From CAYXDO01 sp964463485 (GTDB lineage Bacteria > Myxococcota > Kuafuiibacteriia > Kuafuiibacteriales > Kuafuiibacteriaceae): 17,788 nucleotides of DNA. Within the stretch, counting starts at the first letter, position 1; each line of letters begins with the position of its first letter. Both the position numbers and the translations under genes were made by a program. Where the stretch lies: positions 1-17,788 of the forward strand of contig CAYXDO010000205.1 of assembly GCA_964463485.1 (NCBI GenBank), given 5' to 3'. Positions 1-7,885 of this stretch are shown here, one piece after another. Under the pieces are notes generated by a model. That model ran no database searches, had not been told where the DNA came from, and saw nothing but the letters and a program-made list of their open reading frames with translations.

Positions 1-65
1 TTGAGGCTTTCGAAGACCTCGACGTCTTCGCTCGGCCCACTTTTGAGGCTTTCGAAGACCTCGAC
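1..65. repeat. 23-bp direct repeat, two copies
   Basis: The 23 bases beginning TTGAGGCTTTCGAAGACC occur identically at 1-23 and 43-65. Just after the first repeat core, CGAAGAC and GTCTTCG face each other, so a short hairpin is also possible. The stretch 1-376 holds no gene I would call: the open frames across it are low-complexity, rich in Arg, Ser and Pro, and run through repeats. The first copy touches the window edge, so more copies may lie outside. Confidence 0.75.
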
Positions 66-209
66 CAAAAGGTTTCGCCTATTTGGTGGGGTTTCGACGC
101 CTCGACCAAGACCGCGTCGAACCTCCGCGGCTCCCGCGGGATCGCCTACAGCTCAAATCAACCTCCCGACTCCAAATCATTCGGCCGGTCCGGCTGGTAA
201 GTCACTCCC

Positions 210-367
210 CGGAATTGCCGTTTGTCCGCGAAGCCTGAGCGCAGGCAAGATCCGCGCTCCCAGGAGTCCGCGGAATTGCCGTATGTCCGCGAAGCTTAGG
301 CGCAGGCAAGATGCCTGCGCTCCCAGGGGTCCGCGAAGCGCTCCCAGGGGTCCGCGCAGCGCTCCCA
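210..367. repeat. Composite direct/tandem repeat block downstream of the PilZ/DUF4388 gene
   Basis: A unit of about 61 bp starting GGAATTGCCGT occurs at 211 and again at 272. Both copies run through GTCCGCGAAGC and GCGCAGGCAAGAT with a few mismatches. The second copy passes into a 21-bp tandem repeat (GCTCCCAGGGGTCCGCGAAGC at 319-339 and a near copy at 340-360), with a third partial unit at 361-367. The block ends ten bases before the stop codon of the minus-strand gene. The GCAGGCA/TGCCTGC hairpin embedded here resembles REP-like elements common in intergenic DNA of large environmental genomes; that comparison is from memory. Confidence 0.7.
300..320 (-). terminator. 9-bp hairpin downstream of the large minus-strand gene
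   Basis: GCGCAGGCA (300-308) and TGCCTGCGC (312-320) form a perfect 9-bp stem with a 3-base loop. It lies 57 bases past the TAA stop of the minus-strand gene. No T-run follows on either strand, so this is not a canonical intrinsic terminator. It is also part of the repeat block, so it may simply be a REP-like element. Confidence 0.3.
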
Positions 368-376
368 AACGTCAGA

Positions 377-3300
377 TTAGAGGTCGCGGCCTTCACGGGC
401 CCGCTGCAAGAGCATCTGATAGTCCGGCGTCGGCGCGATCTCACAGGCCGTCTCGAGCATCTCGATGCCGCCCATTCGGTCGCCTCGCATGAGGTTGAGC
501 TCCGCCTGCTTCACGAGCATGTCCGCGGCGGCCTTTCTCGAGGACGTGTCCCAGTTTTGCCGCCTGTATTTGGCCCGCTCGTCCTTGTTCATGAGCACCG
601 CGTACGCCTTGTCGATGAGCTCGTTGGCCTCACGGGCCAGCGCCTTGATGTCTTCAGGCGAGTCTCTGAGTTGGCCCTTCGTGGGGTCGAACTTGTCCTT
701 CACGGTCAGGTAGGCCTGTCTGTATTGGCGCTGGTGCGCCGTCCAGTGGACCGAGATGATTTCGAAGTAGTTCTGACTTCGCAAGAAACTCAGAGAATCC
801 TGCATCTCGCGGCGAAGAGCGGCGAACCCGGCGGCGTCGATCTGGCTCGGGCTGGCGACCGCGATACGTTTGATGATCTGAGTTCCCCCTCGGACTTTGC
901 CAATCCCGAGGGCGAGACAGAACGCCACCAGGCGCAGCGACGCTAGGCGACCGAGCGGGCTGCCGGTAGCGGCCTCGCTGATCGTCTTGATCCCATCGAA
1001 ATTCATCTCGATGTAACGAACCTCTTTCGGGTTCAGGCCGATCGCCGGATCGATCTCCGCGCCGTCTTGGGTCAGCGGATGATTCATCGCCAGCTCGAGC
1101 AAGTCTTCGATGCTCTCGGTCGTCGTCTGTTCGAAACGGTGCCGTACGTGGCGCGACACCAACCCAGACCCGTTGGTCAACACCAGGTCGGCCTTGAGGG
1201 GAGGATCAGACCAAGCGCCCCAGGTGAAGCGTCCGCCGCGGAACGCATACACGGGCTCGAGCTTCAGGCGCATCTGTTCGCGGAGCTGAGCGGTGAGCGC
1301 GCTGGCGGTGAGCGCGCGCATCTGCAGCAACTGCCAACCTACCGGACGCCGGTTCGACTTACTCTTGTCGAGCGCTTCGCGGAGCTGAGGCTCGCTGATT
1401 TTCTTCCCGAGCACGAGCAGCCGGCCGAGTGCGACTTCTTCGGACCAAGGCTCCACGACGGCGTGTGCGATTCCTCCTTGGTGGATCCAGAGTCGCGCGG
1501 ACTCGTCCTTTTTGCCGTGGATATCCAGGACGCCGGTCATCTTCTTGCGCGCCACGTAATCCAGGAGGGTGAGGATGCTGAGTCGATCGCCTTCTCGAAT
1601 CGAGTTGACCCGCTTGGAAGGAAAATCGAGCAACTCACCGAGCTCGAAGGGAGGTACGACGGAGCCGGAGAAGGCGTCGTCGCTCCCGGCGGGGGAGGGT
1701 TCGGGTGGCTTCGGGGGCTGACTCGGACGGCCGGCGGAAGCCGGCAGCACCGAGGCCGCGGGCGGAGCCGACGCGGGCGCCGGCGCGGAGCTCAGCCAGG
1801 CATCGATCTGCTTGCAGAGGTCCACGTGACCTCCGACCATGAATCCGACTTTACCGGCTCCGACGAACACGACGTCGACCTCGGCACGGATTCCGGTCTC
1901 TGCCCCGGCGACCTCGAACTTGAGGGTCCGGTGCTCGCGAATCGGGAGCGGGTCGGAGACCACTGAGAGGCCGCCGTTTTTGACGTTCGTCTTGAGCTCG
2001 TGTTCGAGGTCCAACCGCCGCGCGAAGCGAACGATCGTTCCGGCTAGAACGGGCGGCTTGGGCGGTCCCGACTCTTCGACGGCGGGCTTTGGCGCTGGCG
2101 CCGGAGGCGGCGGCGCCTTTGGCTCTGGAGGCTTGGGGGGTGGCGGAGGCGGCGGTGGGGGCGGCGCGATCGCCACCTGGGGCGGAGGAGCCACCGCGAC
2201 AGGGGCAACGACGGGCGGCGTCGACACCGCGGCGCCCAAGCTCGAGAGCGTCTTGTTCCACTCCGCGGCGCTGTCGGAGATCAACTCGAGGAGCGGGGAC
2301 GAGTCGGCGATCCTCATCGTCACCCAACCGCCTACGCGAGAGATGATCTCGGCCGAGAGCATGAGCACCCGCCCGGAGGCGAGCTTGAGAGAGACGGTCT
2401 GACCGGGATCACCGGAAGGGCCTCCGTAGCAGGTGAGGGTCCCGTGGCGAATCTGCGCCAGATAGAGTCCCAAGAGATCCGCGGCGTTGGGAACGCGAAC
2501 GACTCCGCTGGGGGTCGCTCGGAGCAGCCCGGCGGTGATGAGATCGAGATCCTCGGAGCCGAGGGCCTCGAGGCCTGGCTTGACCGGCGCAGCGGGGGGC
2601 TCCGCGGGCTTCGATTCGGGCTTGGGTGCGGGCGGCGGAGCGGGCTCGGACGGCGCGGTGTCCGGTTCGGGCGCTCGACGCGAAGGCGGCAGCACCATCG
2701 GCTCGGACTCCGGACGCGGCTCCGCCTTTCTCGACGGCGGCAGCGCCATCAGGGGCTCGGGTTCGGGCTCCGCGCGGGCCTCCACGCGCCGCGACGGCGG
2801 CAGCGCCATCGGGGCCTCACTCTCGGGTTCGGGCGTGGGTTCGGCGCGGGGCACGGGCCGAAGCGAGATAGGCGAAGGTTGTGGGCCGACAGGGGAGGGT
2901 GAAGCGTCTCCGCGCCGCGTAGGCTCGGCCTCGCGGTTGCGCCGGCTCGGCGCGACCGGATCGGCTTCCTTACGGCGCGAAGGCGGCAGCGCCATCGGGA
3001 GGTCGTCGGGCTCCGGTTCTTCTCGCTTCTTGACACTTCGTCGTGAGGGAGGAAGCGGCATCAGCGGATCGGCGATCTCGCCGGGTTCCAGCGGTTTTGC
3101 TTGTCCCCGCGCCGACCAAAGCTGCGGGCGCTCGCCCGTCGCGACCTCGTCGGGGTCGAGCTCCTTTTCTGCCTCCCGAGCGCCCTCTGCGTCCTCACTC
3201 GGATCCGATTCGCTCGGAGCGCCTCGTCGCGCTCGCGAAGCTTCCTCAGGGTCGGCCACGCTCGGCGGAGCTCGCCGCAGCGAAGGAGCGATGCGACGCT

Positions 3301-4273
3301 CGGGCTTGCCGGGGCGCTCGGTGGCGTCGTCGATCCCCTCCGTGGCGTCGCTGTCGGGCCTGGGCGTGGCGTCGTCTTGCTCGGTTTCCGCGGGCGGTGG
3401 CGGACGATTCGGCCGCATCGACCGGATCTCGGCCGGGATCTGCACGTCCAGCGTCTCGTCGATCTCTTCGGAGCCCTTCGCACGCCGCTCTGGTGGACGC
3501 TCCGGCTTCTTCGGGATCGAGATGTACTGCGTGGGCCCTTCGGCTGGGCCTTCCTTCGTCGGCGCGTCGTGAGCGTAGACGTCCTCCAACCGGGGCGGAG
3601 GCGGCGGGCGGCTCATGCGCTCGGGCTTGGGCGTCTCGGCCTCCATTTCGGGGCCGCGCGGGGCGGCGTCCGGGCCCCGGCGAACGGGCGGCTTGGTCGC
3701 CTCGAGGACTGGCACTTTGGCGCCGCGGGCAAAGTCCTCCAGCGCACCCCGAATGTGGGCCGGAAGCTGGACGTCGCTCATGGTCCCCAAGCTGAGCGCG
3801 TCGACCTCGTCGGTGCCTTCACGATCTTCACGACTGCGAACGAGCGGCGGTCCATCGAGCGTGGTGCCTCCGCGAGGGGCAGGCGTCCGAGTCGGCGCTC
3901 CCAGAGGACCGCCTACGATCGTGGCCTCCCCGTCGCGCGGCCGCGCCTTTCGCTGCTTGGTCGCGCGCTCGACCTCGTCCGCCAAAAGGTCGAGGGTCGG
4001 AAACACGTCGTCCTGAAAGTTTTGAACCTCGAGCCCCAAAAAGCCCTGTCGCGAGGTCAACACGCGGCCCGTGGCCTCGACGACCCAATCGACGCCAGGG
4101 CCCTCGATCCGAACGTCGACCACGGAGCCCTCGTCGAACGTTCGCTTGGTCTTCACGAACAAGCGCCCGCGACGCAGGTTCTGGCCGAACTCGCGCAGGA
4201 AATGGTCGGCGTCCACGAAGCGGACGACGTCGTCACCGCCGAGCTGAGGTGGTCCGTAGCGTCCGACCGCCAT
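377..4273 (-). CDS. Large PilZ-like / proline-rich / DUF4388 / degenerate J-domain protein
   Basis: Numbered from the ATG at 4273, the product has 1298 residues. An in-frame GTG at 4315 would add 14 residues, which I think unlikely because the first domain starts soon after the ATG. The order is: a PilZ-like beta-barrel domain (about 10-105, with LRRGRLFV and a GFLGLEV end); a long low-complexity region rich in Pro, Glu and Arg, with five or six copies of M-x-LPPSR-[RK] (about 400-530) and two related segments VQLPAHIR and VQIPAEIR; a second PilZ-like domain (565-678); a poly-proline tract; a third PilZ-like domain (743-828); a DUF4388/PATAN-type domain (895-1020); and a C-terminal J-like domain (about 1160-1235) followed by a TPR-like helix pair. 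There is no signal peptide or membrane segment, so it is probably a cytoplasmic scaffold or signalling protein. PilZ domains often bind cyclic di-GMP, and PATAN domains have been linked to small GTPase and polarity systems. Any such role here is inferred. Confidence 0.85.
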   Translation of the reverse strand: MAVGRYGPPQLGGDDVVRFVDADHFLREFGQNLRRGRLFVKTKRTFDEGSVVDVRIEGPGVDWVVEATGRVLTSRQGFLGLEVQNFQDDVFPTLDLLADEVERATKQRKARPRDGEATIVGGPLGAPTRTPAPRGGTTLDGPPLVRSREDREGTDEVDALSLGTMSDVQLPAHIRGALEDFARGAKVPVLEATKPPVRRGPDAAPRGPEMEAETPKPERMSRPPPPPRLEDVYAHDAPTKEGPAEGPTQYISIPKKPERPPERRAKGSEEIDETLDVQIPAEIRSMRPNRPPPPAETEQDDATPRPDSDATEGIDDATERPGKPERRIAPSLRRAPPSVADPEEASRARRGAPSESDPSEDAEGAREAEKELDPDEVATGERPQLWSARGQAKPLEPGEIADPLMPLPPSRRSVKKREEPEPDDLPMALPPSRRKEADPVAPSRRNREAEPTRRGDASPSPVGPQPSPISLRPVPRAEPTPEPESEAPMALPPSRRVEARAEPEPEPLMALPPSRKAEPRPESEPMVLPPSRRAPEPDTAPSEPAPPPAPKPESKPAEPPAAPVKPGLEALGSEDLDLITAGLLRATPSGVVRVPNAADLLGLYLAQIRHGTLTCYGGPSGDPGQTVSLKLASGRVLMLSAEIISRVGGWVTMRIADSSPLLELISDSAAEWNKTLSSLGAAVSTPPVVAPVAVAPPPQVAIAPPPPPPPPPPKPPEPKAPPPPAPAPKPAVEESGPPKPPVLAGTIVRFARRLDLEHELKTNVKNGGLSVVSDPLPIREHRTLKFEVAGAETGIRAEVDVVFVGAGKVGFMVGGHVDLCKQIDAWLSSAPAPASAPPAASVLPASAGRPSQPPKPPEPSPAGSDDAFSGSVVPPFELGELLDFPSKRVNSIREGDRLSILTLLDYVARKKMTGVLDIHGKKDESARLWIHQGGIAHAVVEPWSEEVALGRLLVLGKKISEPQLREALDKSKSNRRPVGWQLLQMRALTASALTAQLREQMRLKLEPVYAFRGGRFTWGAWSDPPLKADLVLTNGSGLVSRHVRHRFEQTTTESIEDLLELAMNHPLTQDGAEIDPAIGLNPKEVRYIEMNFDGIKTISEAATGSPLGRLASLRLVAFCLALGIGKVRGGTQIIKRIAVASPSQIDAAGFAALRREMQDSLSFLRSQNYFEIISVHWTAHQRQYRQAYLTVKDKFDPTKGQLRDSPEDIKALAREANELIDKAYAVLMNKDERAKYRRQNWDTSSRKAAADMLVKQAELNLMRGDRMGGIEMLETACEIAPTPDYQMLLQRAREGRDL

Positions 4274-4284
4274 CGAAGTCCGGC

Positions 4285-4290
4285 ATCGTA
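4285..4290 (-). promoter_or_regulatory. Possible -10 element (TACGAT) of the PilZ/DUF4388 gene
   Basis: Reading the minus strand, TACGAT lies 11 bases before the ATG at 4273. It resembles a -10 hexamer. I see no good -35 match at 17 bases, and the position would give a very short 5' leader. The rest of the 245-base divergent gap (4274-4517) shows no clear operator. A weak AAGG (4504-4507) precedes the DUF971 start. Confidence 0.25.
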
Positions 4291-4517
4291 GCGACAAACC
4301 GGCGCTCGGCGCCACGGGTTCGTGGAGTCAGGCGAAGATTCGGGCCACACCAAGCCTCCGGGCGGGTTCCACGGCTCGCCCGGAGCGGAGAAAGCATTCA
4401 GCCAGACTCGCAACTCGGTCGAACCACGGTAAGTGTTCAGCCGTCAGCGTCAGCCCTGGCTGGCGCGGGGCTGGCAGATTCTCCGCGACCCGAGCACAAT
4501 GACCCAAGGCCTCTCAC

Positions 4518-4814
4518 ATGTCTGAGCCCGTAGAAATCCGAAATGATCGCGAGAACGGTCGCGTCGTCGTGGTCTGGGACGACGGAGCTCGCTCGATGTA
4601 TCCGCTCGATGACTTGAGGAACGCCTGCCCGTGCGCCGGCTGCCGGGGACACTCGCCCGGCGAGGTCGAGCCGCCCAAGGTCAAGGGTGTGGGCCTGTTG
4701 AACATCGCGGAAGTGGGCAGCTACGCTATCCGCTTTGCCTTCAGCGACGGACACGACACCGGCATCTATACCTTCAAATACTTGCGGGACATCGGCGCGC
4801 CGATGCTGGCCTGA
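4518..4814 (+). CDS. DUF971 / gamma-butyrobetaine hydroxylase-like N-terminal zinc domain protein
   Basis: This 98-residue protein is a single GBBH-like N-terminal (DUF971) domain. Cys37, Cys39 and Cys42 (in ACPCAGCRG) and His79 (in SDGHDTGIY) match the three-Cys-one-His zinc site known from the N-terminal domain of human gamma-butyrobetaine hydroxylase. The ending HDTGIYTFKYLRDI is typical of the family. Free-standing bacterial members lack the oxygenase domain, and their role is not well established; they are often found near Mrp/ApbC-type iron-sulfur carrier genes, which are not present here. It is the first gene of the plus-strand run, and its stop is one base before the ATG of the next gene, suggesting co-translation. 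The ATG at 4518 starts right at the domain. Confidence 0.9.
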   Translation: MSEPVEIRNDRENGRVVVVWDDGARSMYPLDDLRNACPCAGCRGHSPGEVEPPKVKGVGLLNIAEVGSYAIRFAFSDGHDTGIYTFKYLRDIGAPMLA

Positions 4815-4815
4815 C

Positions 4816-5517
4816 ATGAAGAGCGTCGCGGACACTACGTCGGTTGAGCTCCATCGAGCGCCGAGTCACCCGTGGGTCGTCCGGAAGGTCGACGGCAAGG
4901 CCTGGCTGATGCACGACGTGGAGCACGCCGGCGTCGCGCTGGAAGTCGGCACGATCCTTCGAACCGGCACGATCGTCGCGGTCGAGGCCGGCTCCGCGGT
5001 TCGCTTGGCGGACCCTGGAAAGACCGCGCCGGAAGCGGAGCCTCGGCAGATGCTGCTCGAGGGGGGGCCGCGCGGGCGCGCGCATTCCTTCGTCGCCGGG
5101 GACGCCTTTCGCGGTTCGCCAAACAAGGACGACGTCCCTCGCTTGCTCGAGGAGCTCGAGGAGCTCGAGGAGAAGCTGATCGCTCAGATCGGCTCCGATC
5201 CCTTGCCGCTCGCGATCGGTCCCAGCACGCCGCTCGAACGCGCGGCTTCCCGCGACTTCGCTTTCTCCAACCTCGTCGTCGAAGACGCTCGCGAGCTCCC
5301 CGAATCGGACGCACGCCTGGCCCGGGCGGTCGTGTTGTTTGCCAACGGCGAGTCGGTCTGCGTGGCCGTCGCCGGCGTCGGCGTGAGAAAGCTCGCGACT
5401 CTCATGCGAATCTTGGGACGACCGGTGCACCCACACCCCGTAGACGACTCCACCGTCGAGGAGCTCTTCGGGCGAATCTACGAACAGGTCGTCGCTCCAG
5501 CGGCTCCGGCACTCTGA
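4816..5517 (+). CDS. Hypothetical protein with GspE N-terminal-like C-terminal domain
   Basis: The ATG at 4816 follows the upstream TGA by one base and gives 233 residues; an in-frame ATG at 4735 lies inside the DUF971 gene and is not credible. The N-terminal part (about 10-75) looks like a small beta domain. A charged helix around 105-125 (LLEELEELEEKL), encoded by three 9-bp repeats at 5146-5172, may form a coiled coil. Residues about 165-225 (ANGESVCVAVAG, LATLMRILGRPVHPHPV, then VEELFGRIYE) resemble the small domain found before type II secretion / type IV pilus ATPases (T2SSE_N/MshEN), some of which bind cyclic di-GMP. No ATPase part follows, so it would be a stand-alone sensor or adaptor. 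The domain match is by eye and only moderately certain. Confidence 0.75.
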   Translation: MKSVADTTSVELHRAPSHPWVVRKVDGKAWLMHDVEHAGVALEVGTILRTGTIVAVEAGSAVRLADPGKTAPEAEPRQMLLEGGPRGRAHSFVAGDAFRGSPNKDDVPRLLEELEELEEKLIAQIGSDPLPLAIGPSTPLERAASRDFAFSNLVVEDARELPESDARLARAVVLFANGESVCVAVAGVGVRKLATLMRILGRPVHPHPVDDSTVEELFGRIYEQVVAPAAPAL

Positions 5518-5558
5518 GTACCAGCGGGACTCGTTTGGCTCGAGAGCTCCTCTCCAAA

Positions 5559-5605
5559 TCCTCTGTGTTCTCTGTGTTCCGACTCCGTGTCCTCTGTGGT
5601 TTTCC
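5559..5605. repeat. CTCTGTGTT-type intergenic repeat element
   Basis: The stretch repeats CTCTGTGTT, TCTCTGTGTTCC, TCCGTGTCC and TCTGTGGTTTTCC in imperfect units. On the opposite strand it would encode the ENHRGHG / TQRTQR type of peptide that recurs as spurious open frames in many environmental bacterial genomes, from memory. It lies between two plus-strand genes and is most simply a dispersed non-coding repeat. Confidence 0.6.
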
Positions 5606-5704
5606 TGAGGGCGAGCGATGATCGTGGACCTATCGCGCAGCCTGGTCGTGCACGGCTTTGGGAGCGCGTCGCGTCGCATACTCGCGTGGAACGCCGCGCT
5701 GCTC

Positions 5705-5710
5705 TATGAT
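5705..5710 (+). promoter_or_regulatory. Possible -10 element (TATGAT) just before the cNMP-domain gene
   Basis: TATGAT lies nine bases before the ATG at 5720. A promoter here would give an almost leaderless transcript, which would fit the absence of a Shine-Dalgarno sequence before that ATG. No convincing -35 hexamer is seen, so this is tentative. If real, it argues for the 5720 start over the earlier ATG at 5618. Confidence 0.3.
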
Positions 5711-5719
5711 GCGCCGCTT

Positions 5720-7021
5720 ATGAAAGCCTCGGACCTCTACGCACGCGCCGAGCAGGACTTGATGGACGGCCGCGCCGAGCAGGCGCTCGCTGGGTACCTC
5801 GCCACTGTACGAGCCGCGCCAAAGTTCGCGCGGGCGCGGCTTCGAGTCGCCGACGCGCTGCTCAACCTGAACGAGACGGAGCGCGCCAAGCGGGTCTACA
5901 AAGCCCTGGCCTGGCACTACATCCGCTCTGGCCAGCCCCTCCTGGGCCTCGTCGTCTGCAAGATGCTCCTCGCTCTCGATCCAAGCCGTTACGAGGACAT
6001 CCTCCTCATTCTGGCCGAGCTCTACTCGTCCGAGTCCGATCGCGTGGCCGACATCGAGCTCGATCCCGAACCGGAGCTCCCCGGCGATGGCGAAGGCGAG
6101 CCTATCGACATGCCCCTCGCCGAGCTCGCGCCGCACGCCGAGCACCTGGCCTCGGACACCGACCAGATCACCTTCTCCCCCAAGCAGCTCCCGATGATCC
6201 CTCTGTTCTCCCACCTACCCGAGGACGCCTTCATTCGCGTCCTCGGAAGCTTGAAGCTCCGGCGATGTGCGGACAGCGAGCGGATCATCTCCGAAGGGGA
6301 GACGGGCGACGCGTTTTACATGCTCGCCGACGGGGAGGTGGCGGTGTCCAAGAAGCTCGGGGTGCAGGACACCGTGCTGGCCCGACTTCATGCCGGAGCG
6401 GTGTTCGGCGAGATGGCCCTCGTGTCGAAGGCGCCTCGCACCGCGACCGTTACGGCGAGAAACGAGGTCGCGCTCTTGTCGCTCTCGAAGGCCGACCTCG
6501 ACTCCCACGAAGGCGACGCTGAGTCCGTGACCAAGGCGCTCAAAAAGTTCACCCGCGCCCGATTCCTCGCCAACCTGACGGCTACGAGCCGCTTCTTCTC
6601 CGATCTGGCCCGGTCCGATCGCCGCGAGCTGATCGGGAAGTTTCAATCGAAGAGCCTGCACAAGGGCGACGTGGTGATCGAAGAAGGCGAAGAGGGGCGC
6701 GGCCTGTACCTCGTGTTGCGCGGGGAGCTCGAGGTCACGCGCAAGCACCCTTCCGGCAACGTGTTGAAGCTGGCGACGCTGAAGAGCGGCGACGTGTTCG
6801 GCGAGATGTCGCTGCTGCGAAACGCTCCGACCGTCGCCACGGTGACCGCGAAGGCCTCTGGCGAGGTCCTGTTCCTACCCAAAGACGCCTTCATGGAGGC
6901 CATGGCTCGGCATCCAGGAGTCGCTGGAACGCTCGGAAATCTGTCGACCGAGCGTCTTCGCGCCAACACGGTCTTCGAGTCCGGCGCGCTGGCGACCGAC
7001 GATGCGTCCGTTCTCGTGTAG
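5720..7021 (+). CDS. TPR and double cyclic-nucleotide-binding domain regulator
   Basis: From the ATG at 5720 the protein has 433 residues. Residues about 1-110 are TPR-like helices (ALAGYLATVRAAP, LKNE-type repeats, TERAKRVYKALAWHY). An acidic linker follows, then two cyclic-nucleotide-binding domains. The first carries the phosphate-binding cassette FGEMAL with Arg240 in APRTATV, which is the canonical ligand contact. The second has FGEMSL at 360-365, but Thr371 replaces that arginine (APTVATV), so it may not bind cAMP/cGMP normally. There is no helix-turn-helix or kinase domain, so it probably acts through protein contacts. An earlier in-frame ATG at 5618 has a fair ribosome site (GAGGG at 5607-5611) and would add 34 residues with no domain character. 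I prefer 5720 because the TPR begins there, but this is uncertain. The next gene starts 12 bases after the stop. Confidence 0.88.
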   Translation: MKASDLYARAEQDLMDGRAEQALAGYLATVRAAPKFARARLRVADALLNLNETERAKRVYKALAWHYIRSGQPLLGLVVCKMLLALDPSRYEDILLILAELYSSESDRVADIELDPEPELPGDGEGEPIDMPLAELAPHAEHLASDTDQITFSPKQLPMIPLFSHLPEDAFIRVLGSLKLRRCADSERIISEGETGDAFYMLADGEVAVSKKLGVQDTVLARLHAGAVFGEMALVSKAPRTATVTARNEVALLSLSKADLDSHEGDAESVTKALKKFTRARFLANLTATSRFFSDLARSDRRELIGKFQSKSLHKGDVVIEEGEEGRGLYLVLRGELEVTRKHPSGNVLKLATLKSGDVFGEMSLLRNAPTVATVTAKASGEVLFLPKDAFMEAMARHPGVAGTLGNLSTERLRANTVFESGALATDDASVLV

Positions 7022-7033
7022 CCGTAAGGCCCC

Positions 7034-7885
7034 GTGACCTTCGTCGCGTTGCTCGTGGCCGCGGTCGCGCTCGGATCCGCGGCGCACGTCGCGTTCACGT
7101 ACTCCGTTTGGGTCGCAGCGGGCGGCCCGACGCGCCCGCGTACGCGGCTCGTGGTCGCCGTGTCCGTAGAGCTCCTCTTGACGTTCATCGGCGCGCTCAC
7201 GTGGCCCCTCGGCCTCCTCGACGTGCGGCCGAAGAAGCGCGACTCCGACGATGGGGTCCCGGTGATCTTGCTTCACGGCTACCTGATGACTTGGGCGAAC
7301 TTCGTCTATCTGTGGCCCGCGATGTCTCGCAACGGGTTGCGATCGATCCACCCCGTCACGATCAAGCGATGGCTCTCAGGCACGAACGTGCAGATCGAGC
7401 TCCTCTCACGCGCCGTCGACGCGGTGCTCGAACGAACGGGAGCGTCGCAGGTGGACATCGTCGCGCACTCGATGGGCGGCGTGCTGAGTCGCGGGCTGGC
7501 GGGACGGGATCTCGAAGCGGGTCGCTCTCGCATTCACCGGATCGTGACACTGGGTACGCCGCACCATGGAACGCGCCTCGCAGAGCTCGCGTTGGGGAGG
7601 GGCGGCCGCGCGATGCGACGGGGCTCGCGTTTCCTCGCCTCGTTGCCTCCTCCGCGCGAGGTCACATCGATCTGGAGCACCCACGATAACCTGGTGGTGC
7701 CCGCAGAGTCCGGGGATGCGCGGGGGATCGTAAGTTTTAGGCTCGAGGGGCTCGGGCACTTCAGCTTGCTCTTCAGCTCGAAGGTCGCGACGCTCGTCGT
7801 GAAGGCTTTGCGTTCTGACGAGCCATCGTCCTCTTCGCTTGCCGAGTCTCGTCAAGGCGTGCGAGCCGGCGAGGCCGACGCCTGA
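7034..7885 (+). CDS. Membrane-anchored alpha/beta hydrolase, triacylglycerol lipase-like
   Basis: The GTG start at 7034 follows an AAGG at 7026-7029 and gives 283 residues. Two hydrophobic segments (about 3-24 and 37-58) probably anchor it in the inner membrane. The hydrolase domain begins with VILLHGY (His81, oxyanion region). The nucleophile elbow AHSMGG places Ser146, Asp218 (STHDNLVVP) is a fitting acid, and His242 (GLGHFSLL) a fitting base, with TLGTPHHGT between them. This is the pattern of bacterial lipases and PGAP1-like esterases, so an ester or lipid substrate is likely but not identified. Its TGA overlaps the ATG of the first ArsA-like gene (TGATG), so the two are probably translationally coupled, tying lipid hydrolysis to the ATPase pair. 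Confidence 0.88.
   Translation: MTFVALLVAAVALGSAAHVAFTYSVWVAAGGPTRPRTRLVVAVSVELLLTFIGALTWPLGLLDVRPKKRDSDDGVPVILLHGYLMTWANFVYLWPAMSRNGLRSIHPVTIKRWLSGTNVQIELLSRAVDAVLERTGASQVDIVAHSMGGVLSRGLAGRDLEAGRSRIHRIVTLGTPHHGTRLAELALGRGGRAMRRGSRFLASLPPPREVTSIWSTHDNLVVPAESGDARGIVSFRLEGLGHFSLLFSSKVATLVVKALRSDEPSSSSLAESRQGVRAGEADA

Noticed and set aside
1..492. Plus-strand open frame at the left edge
   Set aside because: It runs through repeats and into the antisense of the large gene; composition is Arg/Ser/Pro-rich with no motif.
1067..3795. Long plus-strand open frames antisense to the PilZ/DUF4388 gene
   Set aside because: GC-rich third positions keep the opposite strand open; translations are Gly/Arg/Ser repeats mirroring the proline-rich linker.
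4774..5679. Minus-strand 301-codon frame opposite the GspE-N-like gene
   Set aside because: It is antisense to a gene with a coherent product and includes the ENHRGHG spurious peptide from the CTCTGTGTT repeat.
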